From contig CAWFPP010000014.1 of NCBI GenBank assembly GCA_963817735.1, forward strand, positions 186,001 to 250,000: a stretch of 64,000 nt of DNA, given 5' to 3'. Positions 8,726 through 17,840 of this stretch are shown one piece after another. The translations under genes and the position numbers were made by a program. This DNA comes from Bog-473 sp963817735. GTDB lineage: Bacteria; Actinomycetota; Acidimicrobiia; Acidimicrobiales; RAAP-2. Under the pieces are notes generated by a model. The model was not told the DNA's origin. It was given only the letters and a program-made list of their open reading frames with translations, and searched no databases. The first letter of the stretch is position 1. The number at the start of each line of letters is the position of its first letter.

Positions 8726-9298
8726 CTATCGAACCGTGATGTGATCCCGGGTCGAGCCCGCCAGGGCGGTGAGCAGGTCGTCGACGTCGTCGGAGACCAC
8801 CAGCGCATCTACCTGGCGAGCCTTGATGAAGCCCTGCGCGACGGCGTGGCGCACGAAGCCGAGCAGGTTGTCGAAGAAGCCGTCGACATTGAGGATGCCG
8901 CACGCCTTGTCGTGGATGCCCAGTTGCGCCCAGGTGACTGACTCCATGAACTCCTCGTAGGTCCCGAACCCGCCGGGGAGCATCACGAAGGCGTCCGAGA
9001 GCTCGGACATGAGCGCCTTGCGCTCGTGCATGGTGCTCACGACATGAAGGTCGCTCAAGGTCTCGTGGGCGATCTCGTGGCCGGCCAGGGACTCGGTGAT
9101 CACGCCCGTCGCCCGTCCGCCCGCCGCCAGCGCGGCATCGGCGACCACCCCCATCAGACCCACCGAGGCGCCGCCGTAGACGAGCTCGATACCGCGCCCG
9201 GCGACGGCGGCGCCGAATCGCTCGGCGGCTGCCGTGAAGACCGGATCGACACCGGGGCTCGAGCCGCAGAAGACGCAGAGCGTCTCCACCGTCGTCAT
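8726..9298 (-). CDS. LOG family protein (TIGR00730 Rossmann fold)
   Basis: A 190-residue protein of the LOG/lysine-decarboxylase-like family. The diagnostic motif PGGFGTYEE lies at residues 108-116 and the preceding MHERKA at 90-95. Characterised members hydrolyse nucleoside 5'-monophosphates to the free base and ribose 5-phosphate, notably cytokinin ribotides; many bacterial members have uncertain substrates. The ATG overlaps the stop of the upstream transporter gene by ATGA, so the two are translationally coupled. That coupling raises, but does not prove, a link between nucleotide-derived metabolites and export. Confidence 0.88.
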   Translation of the reverse strand: MTTVETLCVFCGSSPGVDPVFTAAAERFGAAVAGRGIELVYGGASVGLMGVVADAALAAGGRATGVITESLAGHEIAHETLSDLHVVSTMHERKALMSELSDAFVMLPGGFGTYEEFMESVTWAQLGIHDKACGILNVDGFFDNLLGFVRHAVAQGFIKARQVDALVVSDDVDDLLTALAGSTRDHITVR

Positions 9299-10764
9299 GC
9301 GGGGCTGCCTTCGGGGACCGGGACCTGCTGGCGTCGCACGGCGGTGGGTCGCCGGACCCGCCGGACGATCGTTGCCGCGGCATCGCTGTCGTGAATGGTC
9401 AACGAGAAGGCCGCCGCGGCCAACGCGAAGATCGCCGCGACCAGGAAGGCGAAGCGGTAGCCCGTGATGTCGGGAGAGGCCGTGCCCGCGCTGCCATGCG
9501 CCGTGCCGGCGCTGATCAAGACGGTGGACAGGACGGCGACGCCGGTCGCGCTGCCGACCTGGCGCATGGTGTTGAAGAAGGTCGAGGCCCGTCCCATGGA
9601 GTCCGGCGTGATCATGGCGAAGGCCGCCGCCTGGTTCGGCACCATCACCTGGGCCATCATCCAGCCGAGCACGAACATGAGGCCGCGGATGAACCAGAGA
9701 TTGGTGGTCACGGTGATCTGGGTGAGCACCAGCATGCAGGCGGCCAGCCCGAGCAGCCCGCCGGTGATGTGGCGACGGGGCCCGGTGCGCGGATAGATGA
9801 AGCGGCTGGCGAACTGGGCGCCGATCATGACGCCGAAGGCCTCGGGGAAGGTGGAGAGGCCGGATTGGAGCGCGGACAGTCCACGTGCGTCCTGGAAGTA
9901 GAGCGGGATGAGGTACAGCAGCCCCAGGAACGCCGCCGCGGCCAGGAACATCACGCAGTTGGTCGAACGGAACAGGCGCTCACGGAGCAGGTGGAGGTCC
10001 ACCATCGGCCGGGTTGTCCGCAGCTCCACCAGGACGAACGCCAGCAGCAGCGCGACGCCGCTCACGCAGGTCGCGATCACCCCGACCGAGGACCACCCCT
10101 GCAGCGGTCCCTCGGAGATGCCGTACATCAAGAGGCCCAGACCGGCGCCGCCGAGGACGAAGCCGGGCACGTCGAAGCGGCCGGCGTCGATGGCCGCGAC
10201 CTTCTCGAGGACGAGCGCGCCGAAGAGGACGGCCACAATGCCGATCGGCACGTTGACGAAGAAGACCCAGCGCCACGAGAAATTGGTCACCAGGAAGCCA
10301 CCCAGGACCGGCCCGACCGCGGGGGCCACCGTGGTGCCGAGGGTCAGGATGCTGGCCGCCCGCACCCGTTCGGCCGGCGGGAAGACCCGGTAGAGCATGG
10401 CCATCCCGACCGGGGCCATCATGCCGCCGCCCGCACCTTGAATGACGCGGAAGAGCACCAACTCGGTCATGTTCTGCGCAATGCCGCACAGCGCCGAGCC
10501 GATGGTGAACACGACGATGGCGGTGAGCAGGACCCGCTTCCCGCCGAAACGGTCACCCAGCCAGCCCGACGCCGGAATGAAGACGGCCAGGCTGACCAGG
10601 TAGGCGATCACGACCCCGTCGACCGCGGTGGGCGGGATGTTGAAGTCGCGTCCGATCGTGGGCAACGCGACGTTCACGATCGTGATGTCCATGATGTTCA
10701 TGAACATGGCCGACACGAACACGATGCCCACGGCGATCTTCTGATTCATACGGACGACGGCCAC
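9295..10764 (-). CDS. MFS drug-efflux transporter, DHA2/EmrB type
   Basis: About 489 residues with an uninterrupted series of hydrophobic segments consistent with 14 transmembrane helices. Motifs include IMDITIVNVALPTIGRD in TM1 and the loop GWLGDRFGGKRV, the MFS motif A. Members of the DHA2 group export drugs or metabolites using the proton gradient. GTG 10764 has AGAGA 5 nt upstream; ATG 10749 is an alternative start without a ribosome-binding site. It is coupled to the LOG-family gene by an ATGA overlap. About 276 bp upstream to the ParA gene hold no convincing gene. A frameshifted relative lies at 12.2-13.9 kb. Confidence 0.87.
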   Translation of the reverse strand: MAVVRMNQKIAVGIVFVSAMFMNIMDITIVNVALPTIGRDFNIPPTAVDGVVIAYLVSLAVFIPASGWLGDRFGGKRVLLTAIVVFTIGSALCGIAQNMTELVLFRVIQGAGGGMMAPVGMAMLYRVFPPAERVRAASILTLGTTVAPAVGPVLGGFLVTNFSWRWVFFVNVPIGIVAVLFGALVLEKVAAIDAGRFDVPGFVLGGAGLGLLMYGISEGPLQGWSSVGVIATCVSGVALLLAFVLVELRTTRPMVDLHLLRERLFRSTNCVMFLAAAAFLGLLYLIPLYFQDARGLSALQSGLSTFPEAFGVMIGAQFASRFIYPRTGPRRHITGGLLGLAACMLVLTQITVTTNLWFIRGLMFVLGWMMAQVMVPNQAAAFAMITPDSMGRASTFFNTMRQVGSATGVAVLSTVLISAGTAHGSAGTASPDITGYRFAFLVAAIFALAAAAFSLTIHDSDAAATIVRRVRRPTAVRRQQVPVPEGSPA

Positions 10765-11028
10765 GTGTCTCTTTCGGTTCTCGAGCTGCGGGGGAGCGGC
10801 AGCGGGACGGTGTCGGACCACCAACCGGCCTTGCTGCGCCTCCGACCCTATGCGCTGGCTCGGCGCCTTCCGGTGGCGGCGCATGCTCGTTGCGGGTGAC
10901 GGGGACGCCTTGGACGATGTCAACCTGGCCCTGGGCATCTCGTAGCCGACGTGGCGCTTGTGAGGGCGGCCTCCCCCTGGTCCACGGGCGAACCAGAATT
11001 GCCCCTGGGAAACCGGCCGGGTCGGCCC

Positions 11029-11034
11029 TAGAAT
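11029..11034 (+). promoter_or_regulatory. -10 box (TAGAAT) of leaderless parA-like gene
   Basis: TAGAAT ends 6 nt before ATG 11041, a near-consensus -10 with no Shine-Dalgarno behind it. Confidence 0.55.
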
Positions 11035-11040
11035 CCGGCG

Positions 11041-11815
11041 ATGCTCAAGGTCATTGCCGTCGCGAATCAGAAGGGCGGCGTGGCCAAGACGACGACCGTG
11101 CAGTCATTGGGCGTGGCTCTGGCGCAACAGGGGCGTCGCGTGCTCGTGGTGGACCTCGACCCGCAGGCCTGCCTCACGTACTCGCTCGGCTTCGATCCCG
11201 ATCAGCTCGACTCCTCGTTGCACGATGTCCTCGTCCGGCGGGCTCGGCTCGCCGACGTCGTCAAGACCGTGCCCGGGGTGCCGAACCTCGACGCTGGTGC
11301 CGGCCACCATCGATCTGGCCGGGGCGGAGGTCCATCTGCTGACCCGGACGGGTCGCGAGCACGTGCTGGCCCAGGCCCTCGCACCTGTGCTCGACGACTA
11401 CCACGCGGTCCTCATCGATTGCCCGCCGTCGCTCGGCGTGCTGACGATCAACGGCCTGACCGCGGCGGAGGCGGTCATCGTGCCGCTCCAGTGCGAGGCG
11501 CTCAGCCACCGTGGCGTCGGGCAGCTGCTCGAGACGATTGAGGACGTGCGCCAGTTCGCCAACGAGAAGCTCCAGGTGCTCGGCGTCATCCCGACGATGT
11601 TCGACGCACGCACGACCCATTCGCGTCAGGTGCTCTCGGAGGTCGAGGAGCGCTACGGTCTGCCGATGTTCCAGCCGTCGGTCCCGAAGTCGGTGCGCTT
11701 CGCAGAGGCGCCTGGACTCGGGCAGTCGGTGCTGCAACATGCGCCGACGTCGCCGGGAGCCGTGGCCTACCGGGCGCTCTCGACGCGCGTCTACGACGCC
11801 ATGCAGACCGCTTGA
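11041..11815 (+). pseudogene. ParA-family ATPase, single frameshift near 11293
   Basis: Deviant Walker-type ATPase of the ParA/MinD group. Walker A is KGGVAKTT (residues 11-18), Walker A' is VDLDPQA and the switch region is IDCPPSLG. After VPNLD the protein continues one frame over with LVPATIDLAGAE and ends at TGA 11815, so one extra base at about 11293 breaks an otherwise intact protein of about 257 residues. No parB, parS-like repeats or replication gene is nearby, so this is an orphan ParA, possibly positioning a cargo other than the chromosome. A zinc-ribbon gene begins 5 nt downstream. A base-calling error is the simplest reason for the break. Confidence 0.82.
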
Positions 11816-11820
11816 GCGAC

Positions 11821-12202
11821 ATGGCCGCTTCGCCGAGCGACAGAGCGCCTGACCCTCTGGGCAAGCGGGCCTTGTTCTGGGTCCCCTCGGCGGGGGAGGC
11901 AGGTGTCGGTAGAACGGGGCCTTTCTGCGGCCCTGCCCGTGGGCAAGCGGGCGCTCTACTCGGGCGCCCTCCCTGAGCCCGACAGCCTGGCGATGACGTC
12001 GGACAACCCGCTGGACGAGCGGGGCAACTTCACGGTGGAGTGCGCCCGCTGCCGGCAGGTCTCGCACATCGGTGTGCTGGACCTCTTGATCTTCCAGCTC
12101 CCCCTCGGGGTGTGGCGGCCTTTCCGACGATTCGACCACCGCATGACCTGCCCCTCGTGCCGCAAGCGGACCTGGTGCAGCGTGACGTTGCGTCGAAGCT
12201 GA
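11821..12202 (+). pseudogene. Small zinc-ribbon protein downstream of ParA, probably frameshifted
   Basis: The clear part (GTG 11903 to 12202, up to 99 residues) ends in a zinc ribbon: CARC and CPSC pairs separated by about 40 residues, followed by KRTWC. The sequence 5 nt after parA opens with ATG 11821 and reads DPLGKRALFWVP in a different frame; the second half repeats the theme as PVGKRALYSG. I infer one protein with two GKRAL motifs interrupted by a frameshift between about 11880 and 11930. No domain of known function is recognised. The tight spacing suggests co-expression with ParA. If the frameshift idea is wrong, the real gene is 11903-12202 alone. Confidence 0.55.
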
Positions 12203-12232
12203 ACCAACATCGGGCGGGGCCGCCTCCGCAGC

Positions 12233-13885
12233 TCAGGCCGGTTCCGGTTCGAGCGGCTCGTCGCCATGCCGGTCGTCACCGGGTTGGACGGTGGGGAGGC
12301 GTCTGGTCAGGGCCAGGGCGATGAGCGCGATGAGGGCGAGCACAGCCAGGGCGGCCCGCAGCCCGTTGATGCGGCTCTGCGCGTTCTCGTCGACGATGGC
12401 GTCCGCCGTCGCCGGCGGGACGTCCGCCTTCTGCAGGGCCGCGTCGAGGTCGGCGTCGCTGACGAAGGGGATGCCGGCCGACAGCTCGACCTGAGCCTTC
12501 GATGCCAGCTCCTTCGGGACGGCGGGGTTGGAGGCCACCGATCCGAGGAAGGTGGTGGTGAGCACGGCGATGAGGATGGCGCCCGACAGGGCGGTGCCGA
12601 TGGAGGCACCGAGGTTCGTGACGGTGTTCTGCACGCCGCCGACTTCGCCGCTCTGCGAGTCGGGCACGGCCGAGACGGTGACGGCGCCGAGCTGCGAGGC
12701 CAGGGTGCCGATCCCGAGCCCGGCCAGGAGGAGCGGCCCGGTCACGATGTCCGGCGCCGGCCCCGGCGTCGAGCGCCGCCAGGAGCACGACGATGCCGAG
12801 GAAGAGCAGGCCGAAGCCGACCTGCACGATCCGCCGCGGCGAGCCATGTGGGAAGAGCCTCGGCACGCCGACGGCGCTCAGCAGGAGGGTGATCGAGAGG
12901 GGAAGGAGGCGCACTCCGGTCGCGACGGCCGAGAGCCCCAGGGCAACCGACAGGAACAGCGGGATCACGAAGAAGAGCCCGGCCTGCAGCATGAACTGGA
13001 AGAAGAACGCCGTCAGCCCGCCTTGCAGGCGCGGGAGCTTGAGCATGCGCGGGTCGAGCAGCGGCGCCCTGATGGCGTTGCAGTCGCCTGTTCTCCCACA
13101 GCACGAAGAGCGCCAGGACGGCGCCACCCCCGAGCAGCAGCCAGACGACGGGGGACATGCCGAGCCACTGCGGTGCGTCCGGCTTGGGCTGCACGAAGCC
13201 CCAGGTGCCGGACCGGATGACGCCGTACACGATCGCGCCCAGGCCGGCGGCGGAAAGCAGCGTCCCCACCGGGTCGAGGCGCACGCCGGGAACGGCCGGC
13301 GAGTCGGCCATCCGGCGCGTCAGAGCGAGGATGCCGAGCACCATGAACACCTCGCCCACGAAGACCCAGCGCCAGCTGGCGTAGGTCGTGAAGAGCCCGC
13401 CGACCAGCGGGCCGACCGCCACGGCGACGGCGCCTGCCGAGGCGACGAGGCCGTAGGCCCGCGGCCGCTCGGCGCGGCCGAAGTTCGTCGCCACCAGCGC
13501 GACCACGGCCGGCATGATCAGCGCGGCACCGAGCCCTTCCAGCACCGACCACCCGACGATCAGCACCGGAAGGGACTTGGCCAGCGCGGTGGTGGCCGAG
13601 CCACACCCGTAGACGACGCAGCCGATCATGAAGGCCCGCTTGCGCCCGATGATCTGGCCGATCTTGCCGCCGGTGATCATGAACGCCGCCATGACGAGCG
13701 TGTAGAGGGTGATGGCGAACTGGATCCCGGTGACCGTGGTCCCGACGTCCTTGGCCACGGTGGCGATGGCGACATTCATGACCGAGGTGTCCAGGGTCAT
13801 GAGGAACTGGGCCGCCGCCAAGGTCAAGAGGACGATCTGCCCACCCGGAGAGCGGCCGTGCCGCGGCCTCTCCGGTGTCGGTCAC
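12233..13885 (-). pseudogene. Second EmrB-type MFS transporter, multiply frameshifted
   Basis: The coding signal is strong but spread over three frames. The start is probably GTG 13885 (VTDTGEAA); the main body runs from about 13840 with TLDTSVMNVAIATVAKDVG and GQIIGRKRAF, shifts near 13090 to a frame with LLDPRMLKLP and the TM region FFFQFMLQAGLFFVIPLF, and shifts again near 12760 to DIVTGPLLLAGLGIG through to TGA 12233. Joined, it resembles a 14-helix DHA2 drug exporter of about 550 residues. Three indels in one gene may mean poor sequence here or a decaying gene. A CACAAT box lies 6 nt before the GTG start. Confidence 0.75.
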
Positions 13886-13976
13886 GCTCGCATTGTGGCC
13901 CAGATCGGCCCCGCATCCGTGGGAACTCACGCAGAGGGCTGTCCCAGGCACAGAGCGCGTCCGGGCCCGTCTACGT

Positions 13977-14049
13977 CGGGATGCGGGGATTTGAACCCCG
14001 GACCTCCTGCTCCCAAAGCAGGCGCGCTGCCAAGCTGCGCCACATCCCG
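13977..14049 (-). tRNA. tRNA-Pro (TGG anticodon)
   Basis: On the minus strand CGGGATG pairs with CATCCCG, the D-arm is GCGCAGCTTGGCAGCGC, the anticodon stem-loop CCTGC-TTTGGGA-GCAGG gives TGG, and the T-arm is CGGGGTTCAAATCCCCG. CCA is not encoded. A 46-bp imperfect copy of its 5' part lies at 16421-16466. Confidence 0.93.
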
Positions 14050-14161
14050 TGGCTTTGCCGGGCCAAGCGTAACTGCCCGCCGGCTGGTGCGGTTGACGCG
14101 GACCGAGGGACCAGACGAGCAAGGCATCGCAGGCTGGGGAAGCGGGCCCTCGGATACGACC

Positions 14162-14167
14162 TAGCCT
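14162..14167 (+). promoter_or_regulatory. -10 box (TAGCCT) of leaderless ABC transporter operon
   Basis: TAGCCT ends 6 nt before ATG 14174; no Shine-Dalgarno is visible. Confidence 0.5.
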
Positions 14168-14173
14168 GGCCCG

Positions 14174-15070
14174 ATGGGTGGGCTGCTCGAACTCAACGGG
14201 CTGCGCCGCACCTATGGTTCCGTGACGGCCCTGGACGATCTCACGTTCAGCGTGCCGTCGGGGCAGGTCGTCGGCTTCCTCGGCCCGAACGGTGCCGGCA
14301 AGACGACGACGATGCGCGCCATCTTCGGGCTGACCGACCTCGAGTCCGGCTCCGTCACCTGGAACGGCGCCGCGGTCGGACCGGCGGAGCGCCGCCGGTT
14401 CGGCTACATGCCCGAGGAGCGCGGGCTCTACCCGGGCATGCAGGTGGGCGATCAGATCGAGTACCTCGGCCGCCTGCACGGTCTCTCCCGGTCCGACGCG
14501 GCGGCCGCCACGGTGACGTGGCTCGAGCGGCTGGGTATCGCCGACCGGGCACGGGACAAGGTCGAGACCCTCTCGCACGGGAACCAGCAGCGGGTGCAGC
14601 TCGCGGCGGCGCTTCTCCACGACCCCGAGCTCCTCGTTCTCGACGAGCCACTGGCGGGTCTCGACCCGACGGGCATCGACGCCATCAGTGCCGTGCTCGT
14701 CGACCAAGCGCGGGCTGGCTGCTGCGTGTTGTTCTCGAGCCATCAGCTCGACCTGGTCGAAGACCTGTGCGACGTCGTCACCATCATCGACCACGGGCGA
14801 CTCGTCGTCAGCGGGACGGTCGACGAGCTCGTGACCGCTGGCTCCCAGCGCCTGGTGGTGCGGGTGGAGGGCGATCGCGATGCCGCCTGGGCCCAGGCCT
14901 TGCCTGGCGTCACCGTGTCGGAGGTCGCCGCAGGCGCGGCGCGGCTCGTGCTCGACGACGGCGTGGACAGCGATCTGGTCCTGCGCGCCGCCATGGCCGC
15001 GGGGCGCGTGACCGAGTTCTCGTTCGGGCGGCGCCGCCTGTCCGAGGTGTTCCGGGAGTCGCTGCAGTGA
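14174..15070 (+). CDS. ABC transporter ATP-binding protein (NatA-like)
   Basis: A 298-residue ATPase. Walker A GPNGAGKT is at residues 37-44, signature LSHGNQQ at 133-139, Walker B LLVLDEP at 153-159, and the H-loop in SSHQLD. The roughly 80-residue C-terminal extension is typical of exporters of the NatA/DrrA class. The stop overlaps the start of the permease gene (GTGA), so the two subunits are translationally coupled. Together they probably export sodium, a drug or a lipid-like substrate; the sequence does not say which. The start is supported by a -10 box 6 nt upstream. Confidence 0.9.
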   Translation: MGGLLELNGLRRTYGSVTALDDLTFSVPSGQVVGFLGPNGAGKTTTMRAIFGLTDLESGSVTWNGAAVGPAERRRFGYMPEERGLYPGMQVGDQIEYLGRLHGLSRSDAAAATVTWLERLGIADRARDKVETLSHGNQQRVQLAAALLHDPELLVLDEPLAGLDPTGIDAISAVLVDQARAGCCVLFSSHQLDLVEDLCDVVTIIDHGRLVVSGTVDELVTAGSQRLVVRVEGDRDAAWAQALPGVTVSEVAAGAARLVLDDGVDSDLVLRAAMAAGRVTEFSFGRRRLSEVFRESLQ

Positions 15071-16387
15071 CGCGGTTCGTCCTCTTCGGCGTCCTGTTCC
15101 TCCTCCTCGTCGCCTTCCGGGTCTGGCGCCACCGGCGGCGTGCGGCGGGGGCCGGCGCGCCGCGCGCGGCTCGTCGGAGACTCAGCCCGCCGACCGGCTC
15201 ACCCGGGGCGGTCCGCCTGGTCGCCGCCCGCGAGATCCGGGAGCGCGTGCGTGGTCGGATCTTCCGCGTCGGGACGATCATCATCCTGCTGGTCGTCGCC
15301 GGCGCCATCGTGATCCCGGTGCTCCACAAGAGCTCGACGTCGGCAGAGAAGGTGGCTGTCGTCGGCGGGGACCGCGCGGTCCTCGAGCGCCTCGTGAGGG
15401 CTGAGGCGATCCGCGTCGGGACCACGGTGGATTTCGTCCCGGAGGCGACGGTGTCGGCCGCGGAGAGCGACCTTCGCAGCGGGACTCTTGATCTGGCCGT
15501 GGTCGACGGGGACCGGATCGTCGTCGGGCAGGCGATCGACCCGACAGATGGTTCCGATACGTCCAACCTCGTCGACGCGGTCTCGGTGGCGCTCGGGGTC
15601 GAGCAGTCCTACAGGGCGGCCGGGCTCACGGCGACTCAGATACAGCAGCTGAGCTCGACCAAGCCGGTTCCCGTCCAGAGTCTCGAGCCGGCGGCCAAGA
15701 CGCACACGGTCAACGGGGCGTCGGTGATCGGGGTCATCCTCGTGTTCGTCATGCTGACGCAGTACACGACCTGGATCCTCATGGGGGTCATGCAAGAGAA
15801 GGCAAGCCGGGTGGTGGAGGTGCTCCTCGCCACCATGCGCCCCATTCAGCTGCTGTCGGGGAAGGTGTTGGGTATCGGCCTGGTCGCCATGGGTCAGGCA
15901 GCGACCGTCCTCGTCTTCGCGCTGATCCTGGCCGAGGCGGTCGGATCGGACGTGCTGCACGGCGCCGAACCGGTCGCGCTCGCCGCCGCGCTTGGTGTGG
16001 CTGCTGCTCGGATACACGTTCTACTGCTGGGTCTACGCGGCGGCCGGCTCCATGGCCGAACGCCAGGACCAGGTGCAGACGCTCGCGTTGCCGCTGAGCC
16101 TGCCCATGATCGTCGGGTACGTCATCGCGCTGACCGCCGCGTCGTCGGGAAGCGCCAGCACCTTCGTCAAGGTGCTCGCCTACTTCCCGCCGACGGCGCC
16201 GTTCGCCATGCCGGTGCTGGTCGGACTGGGCCAGGTCCAGTGGTGGGGATTCGCCATCTCGGTCCTCGTGACCCTGGCCGCCACGGTGGTCGTGGCCCGC
16301 ATCGCCTCAGGGATCTACCTGCGCGCCGTGCTGCGCACCGGTGCCAGCGTCCCCCTGCGCGAGCTCATCAGGGGCGGCGCCGCCTAG
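15067..16387 (+). pseudogene. ABC-2 type (NatB-like) permease, frameshift near 15993
   Basis: Partner of the preceding ATPase. GTG 15067 opens a hydrophobic helix (VLFGVLFLLLVAF), then a second helix near TIIILLVVAGAIVIPVL, a large extracytoplasmic domain of about 130 residues, and membrane helices around VIGVILVFVMLTQYTTWI. The frame breaks within CTTGGTGTGG at about 15993; the next frame carries WLLLGYTFYCWVYAAAGSMAERQDQ and two more helix pairs to TAG 16387. The loop sequence AERQDQVQ and the E-K-A-S-R-V-VEVLL coupling helix are typical of the NatB family. Both halves are well conserved, so a sequencing indel is likely. Confidence 0.8.
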
Positions 16388-16420
16388 GGCATCCTCGGTC
16401 AGCCACCCCGGGCCGCAGGG

Positions 16421-16466
16421 CTCCTGCTCTCAAAGCAGGCGCGCCGCAAGGCTGCGCCACATCCCG
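16421..16466 (-). pseudogene. tRNA-Pro half-copy (acceptor 5' strand, D-arm, anticodon arm)
   Basis: 42 of 46 positions match the minus-strand tRNA-Pro (14004-14049), from the 5' acceptor strand to just past the anticodon stem. The anticodon loop reads TTTGAGA (TGA, a Ser anticodon) instead of TTTGGGA. No T-arm or 3' acceptor strand follows, so it cannot fold as a tRNA. Confidence 0.7.
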
Positions 16467-16487
16467 CCTGTCCCTCTCAACGAGGCT

Positions 16488-17807
16488 TCAGCCCGTCGGC
16501 GTCGTGACCCTTGGCCCGTTGCCGGGGTCGACTGAGGTCGTGCTCGTCGACGTCGTCGTGGAGGAGGTCGGCGGCTCGGTCGCCGATGTCGTGGTCGTCG
16601 GTGGCAACGTCGTGGACGGCAAGGTCGTCGACGGCACCATTGACGACGTCGTCGTCGATGACGACGGGACGGTCGAGGCTGTCGACGCCGCGACGCCGGT
16701 GTCCGGCGAAACGCATCCCGCAGGCGGCGTCGTGGGTCCGGTCTGTCCCGGCATCAGCACCGTCCCGGCGCATCCGAAGTCGGAGAAGGTCGACTCGCTC
16801 GTGCTCGTGGACCCGTCGGAGAAGTGCGCCACCGAGCGCGTCTGGCGGATGTAACCGGACGCATCGACGGAGACCTGCGTCGTCGTCCCGGTGTAGCCCT
16901 GTTGCTTCAAGAGGGCAGCCGCATCGGTGATCGCCTTCGCCTCTTCGGCATTGATGCCTGGCACGTCGGCACCTTGCGCCGGGTCGATGGAGATCTCGTA
17001 CACCGTGACCGGCACGCCGTCGACCGTCCCGGTCCCCGTCTGGTCGGCGCCGGTGATCATGCTCTGGTCGAGATCGAGATACCCGGTCGGGCTCGCCAGG
17101 CCGCCCATCGCCAGCGCCCCCGACCGTGCGCCCAACGTGCCCTCCACCAGGCCGGCGAATCCGGAGAGCGATGCACCCGGTCCGGACTCCTGTGACCCCG
17201 GGGCCAGCCCGTAGTTCGGCGCCACCGAACTCCCAGACGTCGGTGCCGTTGTCCCGGAGCGTGATCTCTCCGAGGCCCGGCACGTTCGACACGGCGACCA
17301 TCGCGAACGGATCGGTATCGATCGTTCCCTGGCCGGTGGTGGGGGAGCTGAGGCCCGGGGATTGCAGGGAGGCGGTTCCCGGGCATTCCATGGTCTGCGG
17401 GGCGGTGGGGCGCTCGGGCCGGCGCCGCTGGTCGTCGCGCCGTTCGTCGTCGAGAAGGTCACGACGTGGCAGGTGGGCGCCGCCGTCGTGGTCGTCGTGT
17501 GTGACGGTAGGCGGAGTCAGCGGGTCGAACTCGTAGCTGACGTTGAAGCTGCCCGAGCGTCGTGGTGGCACTCAACGCCGACAGGACCTGTTGTTCGGCG
17601 ACGCCCCGCGTGAGGTGCGGTGCCGTCTGCGCGTGCGTGGCGGACGGCCCGTTCGACGAGAGCGCAAACGCCACCGGAACCGCAAGCGCGGCCACGCACA
17701 CGATGCTGGCCACGACGACGCCCATCCGGCGCCGGGTGGCGGACCGGCTCGTGCCGGCGGGGGGATCCTCGAACCAGAGACCATCGCGCTCTTCGTTGTC
17801 GACTCAT
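16488..17807 (-). pseudogene. Secreted/anchored protein with Thr-rich tail, paralog A, multiply frameshifted
   Basis: The coding signal shifts frame several times. The N-terminus (ATG 17807 region) gives a cytoplasmic stretch containing DGLWFEDPPAG and a membrane segment VVVASIVCVAALAVPVAF. A domain follows with SGSFNVSYEF, then GTIDTDPFAMVAVSNV and ITLRDNGTDVWEF, then TGYLDLDQSMITGADQTG, VPVTVYEISIDP, VSVDASGYIRQTR and DFGCAGTVLMPGQ. The last 80 residues are Ser/Thr/Pro-rich (TTLPPTTTTSATEP), ending at TGA 16488. The same order is seen in the neighbour at 17841-19107, so the two are a tandem duplication. It is probably an extracytoplasmic protein with a lipoprotein-like beta domain; function unknown. 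Confidence 0.65.
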
Positions 17808-17840
17808 GGCGCGCCCCTCTTCAGTCGGCCGATGTCATGG

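Noticed and set aside
10850..10945. A 31-codon frame (MRWLGAFRWRRM...) between the MFS and parA genes
   Set aside because: No ribosome-binding site, no -10 box at the right spacing and no recognisable similarity; likely chance.
13977..16466. Reading the tRNA-Pro repeat as attL/attR of an integrated element
   Set aside because: No integrase or phage/ICE gene between the copies, and the repeated part is the 5' half of the tRNA; kept only as a duplication finding.
12793..16854. A 1,353-codon plus-strand frame running through the MFS, tRNA-Pro and ABC transporter region
   Set aside because: It is antisense to the MFS gene and tRNA and out of frame over the ATPase; it exists only because GC-rich DNA has few stops and is not a protein.
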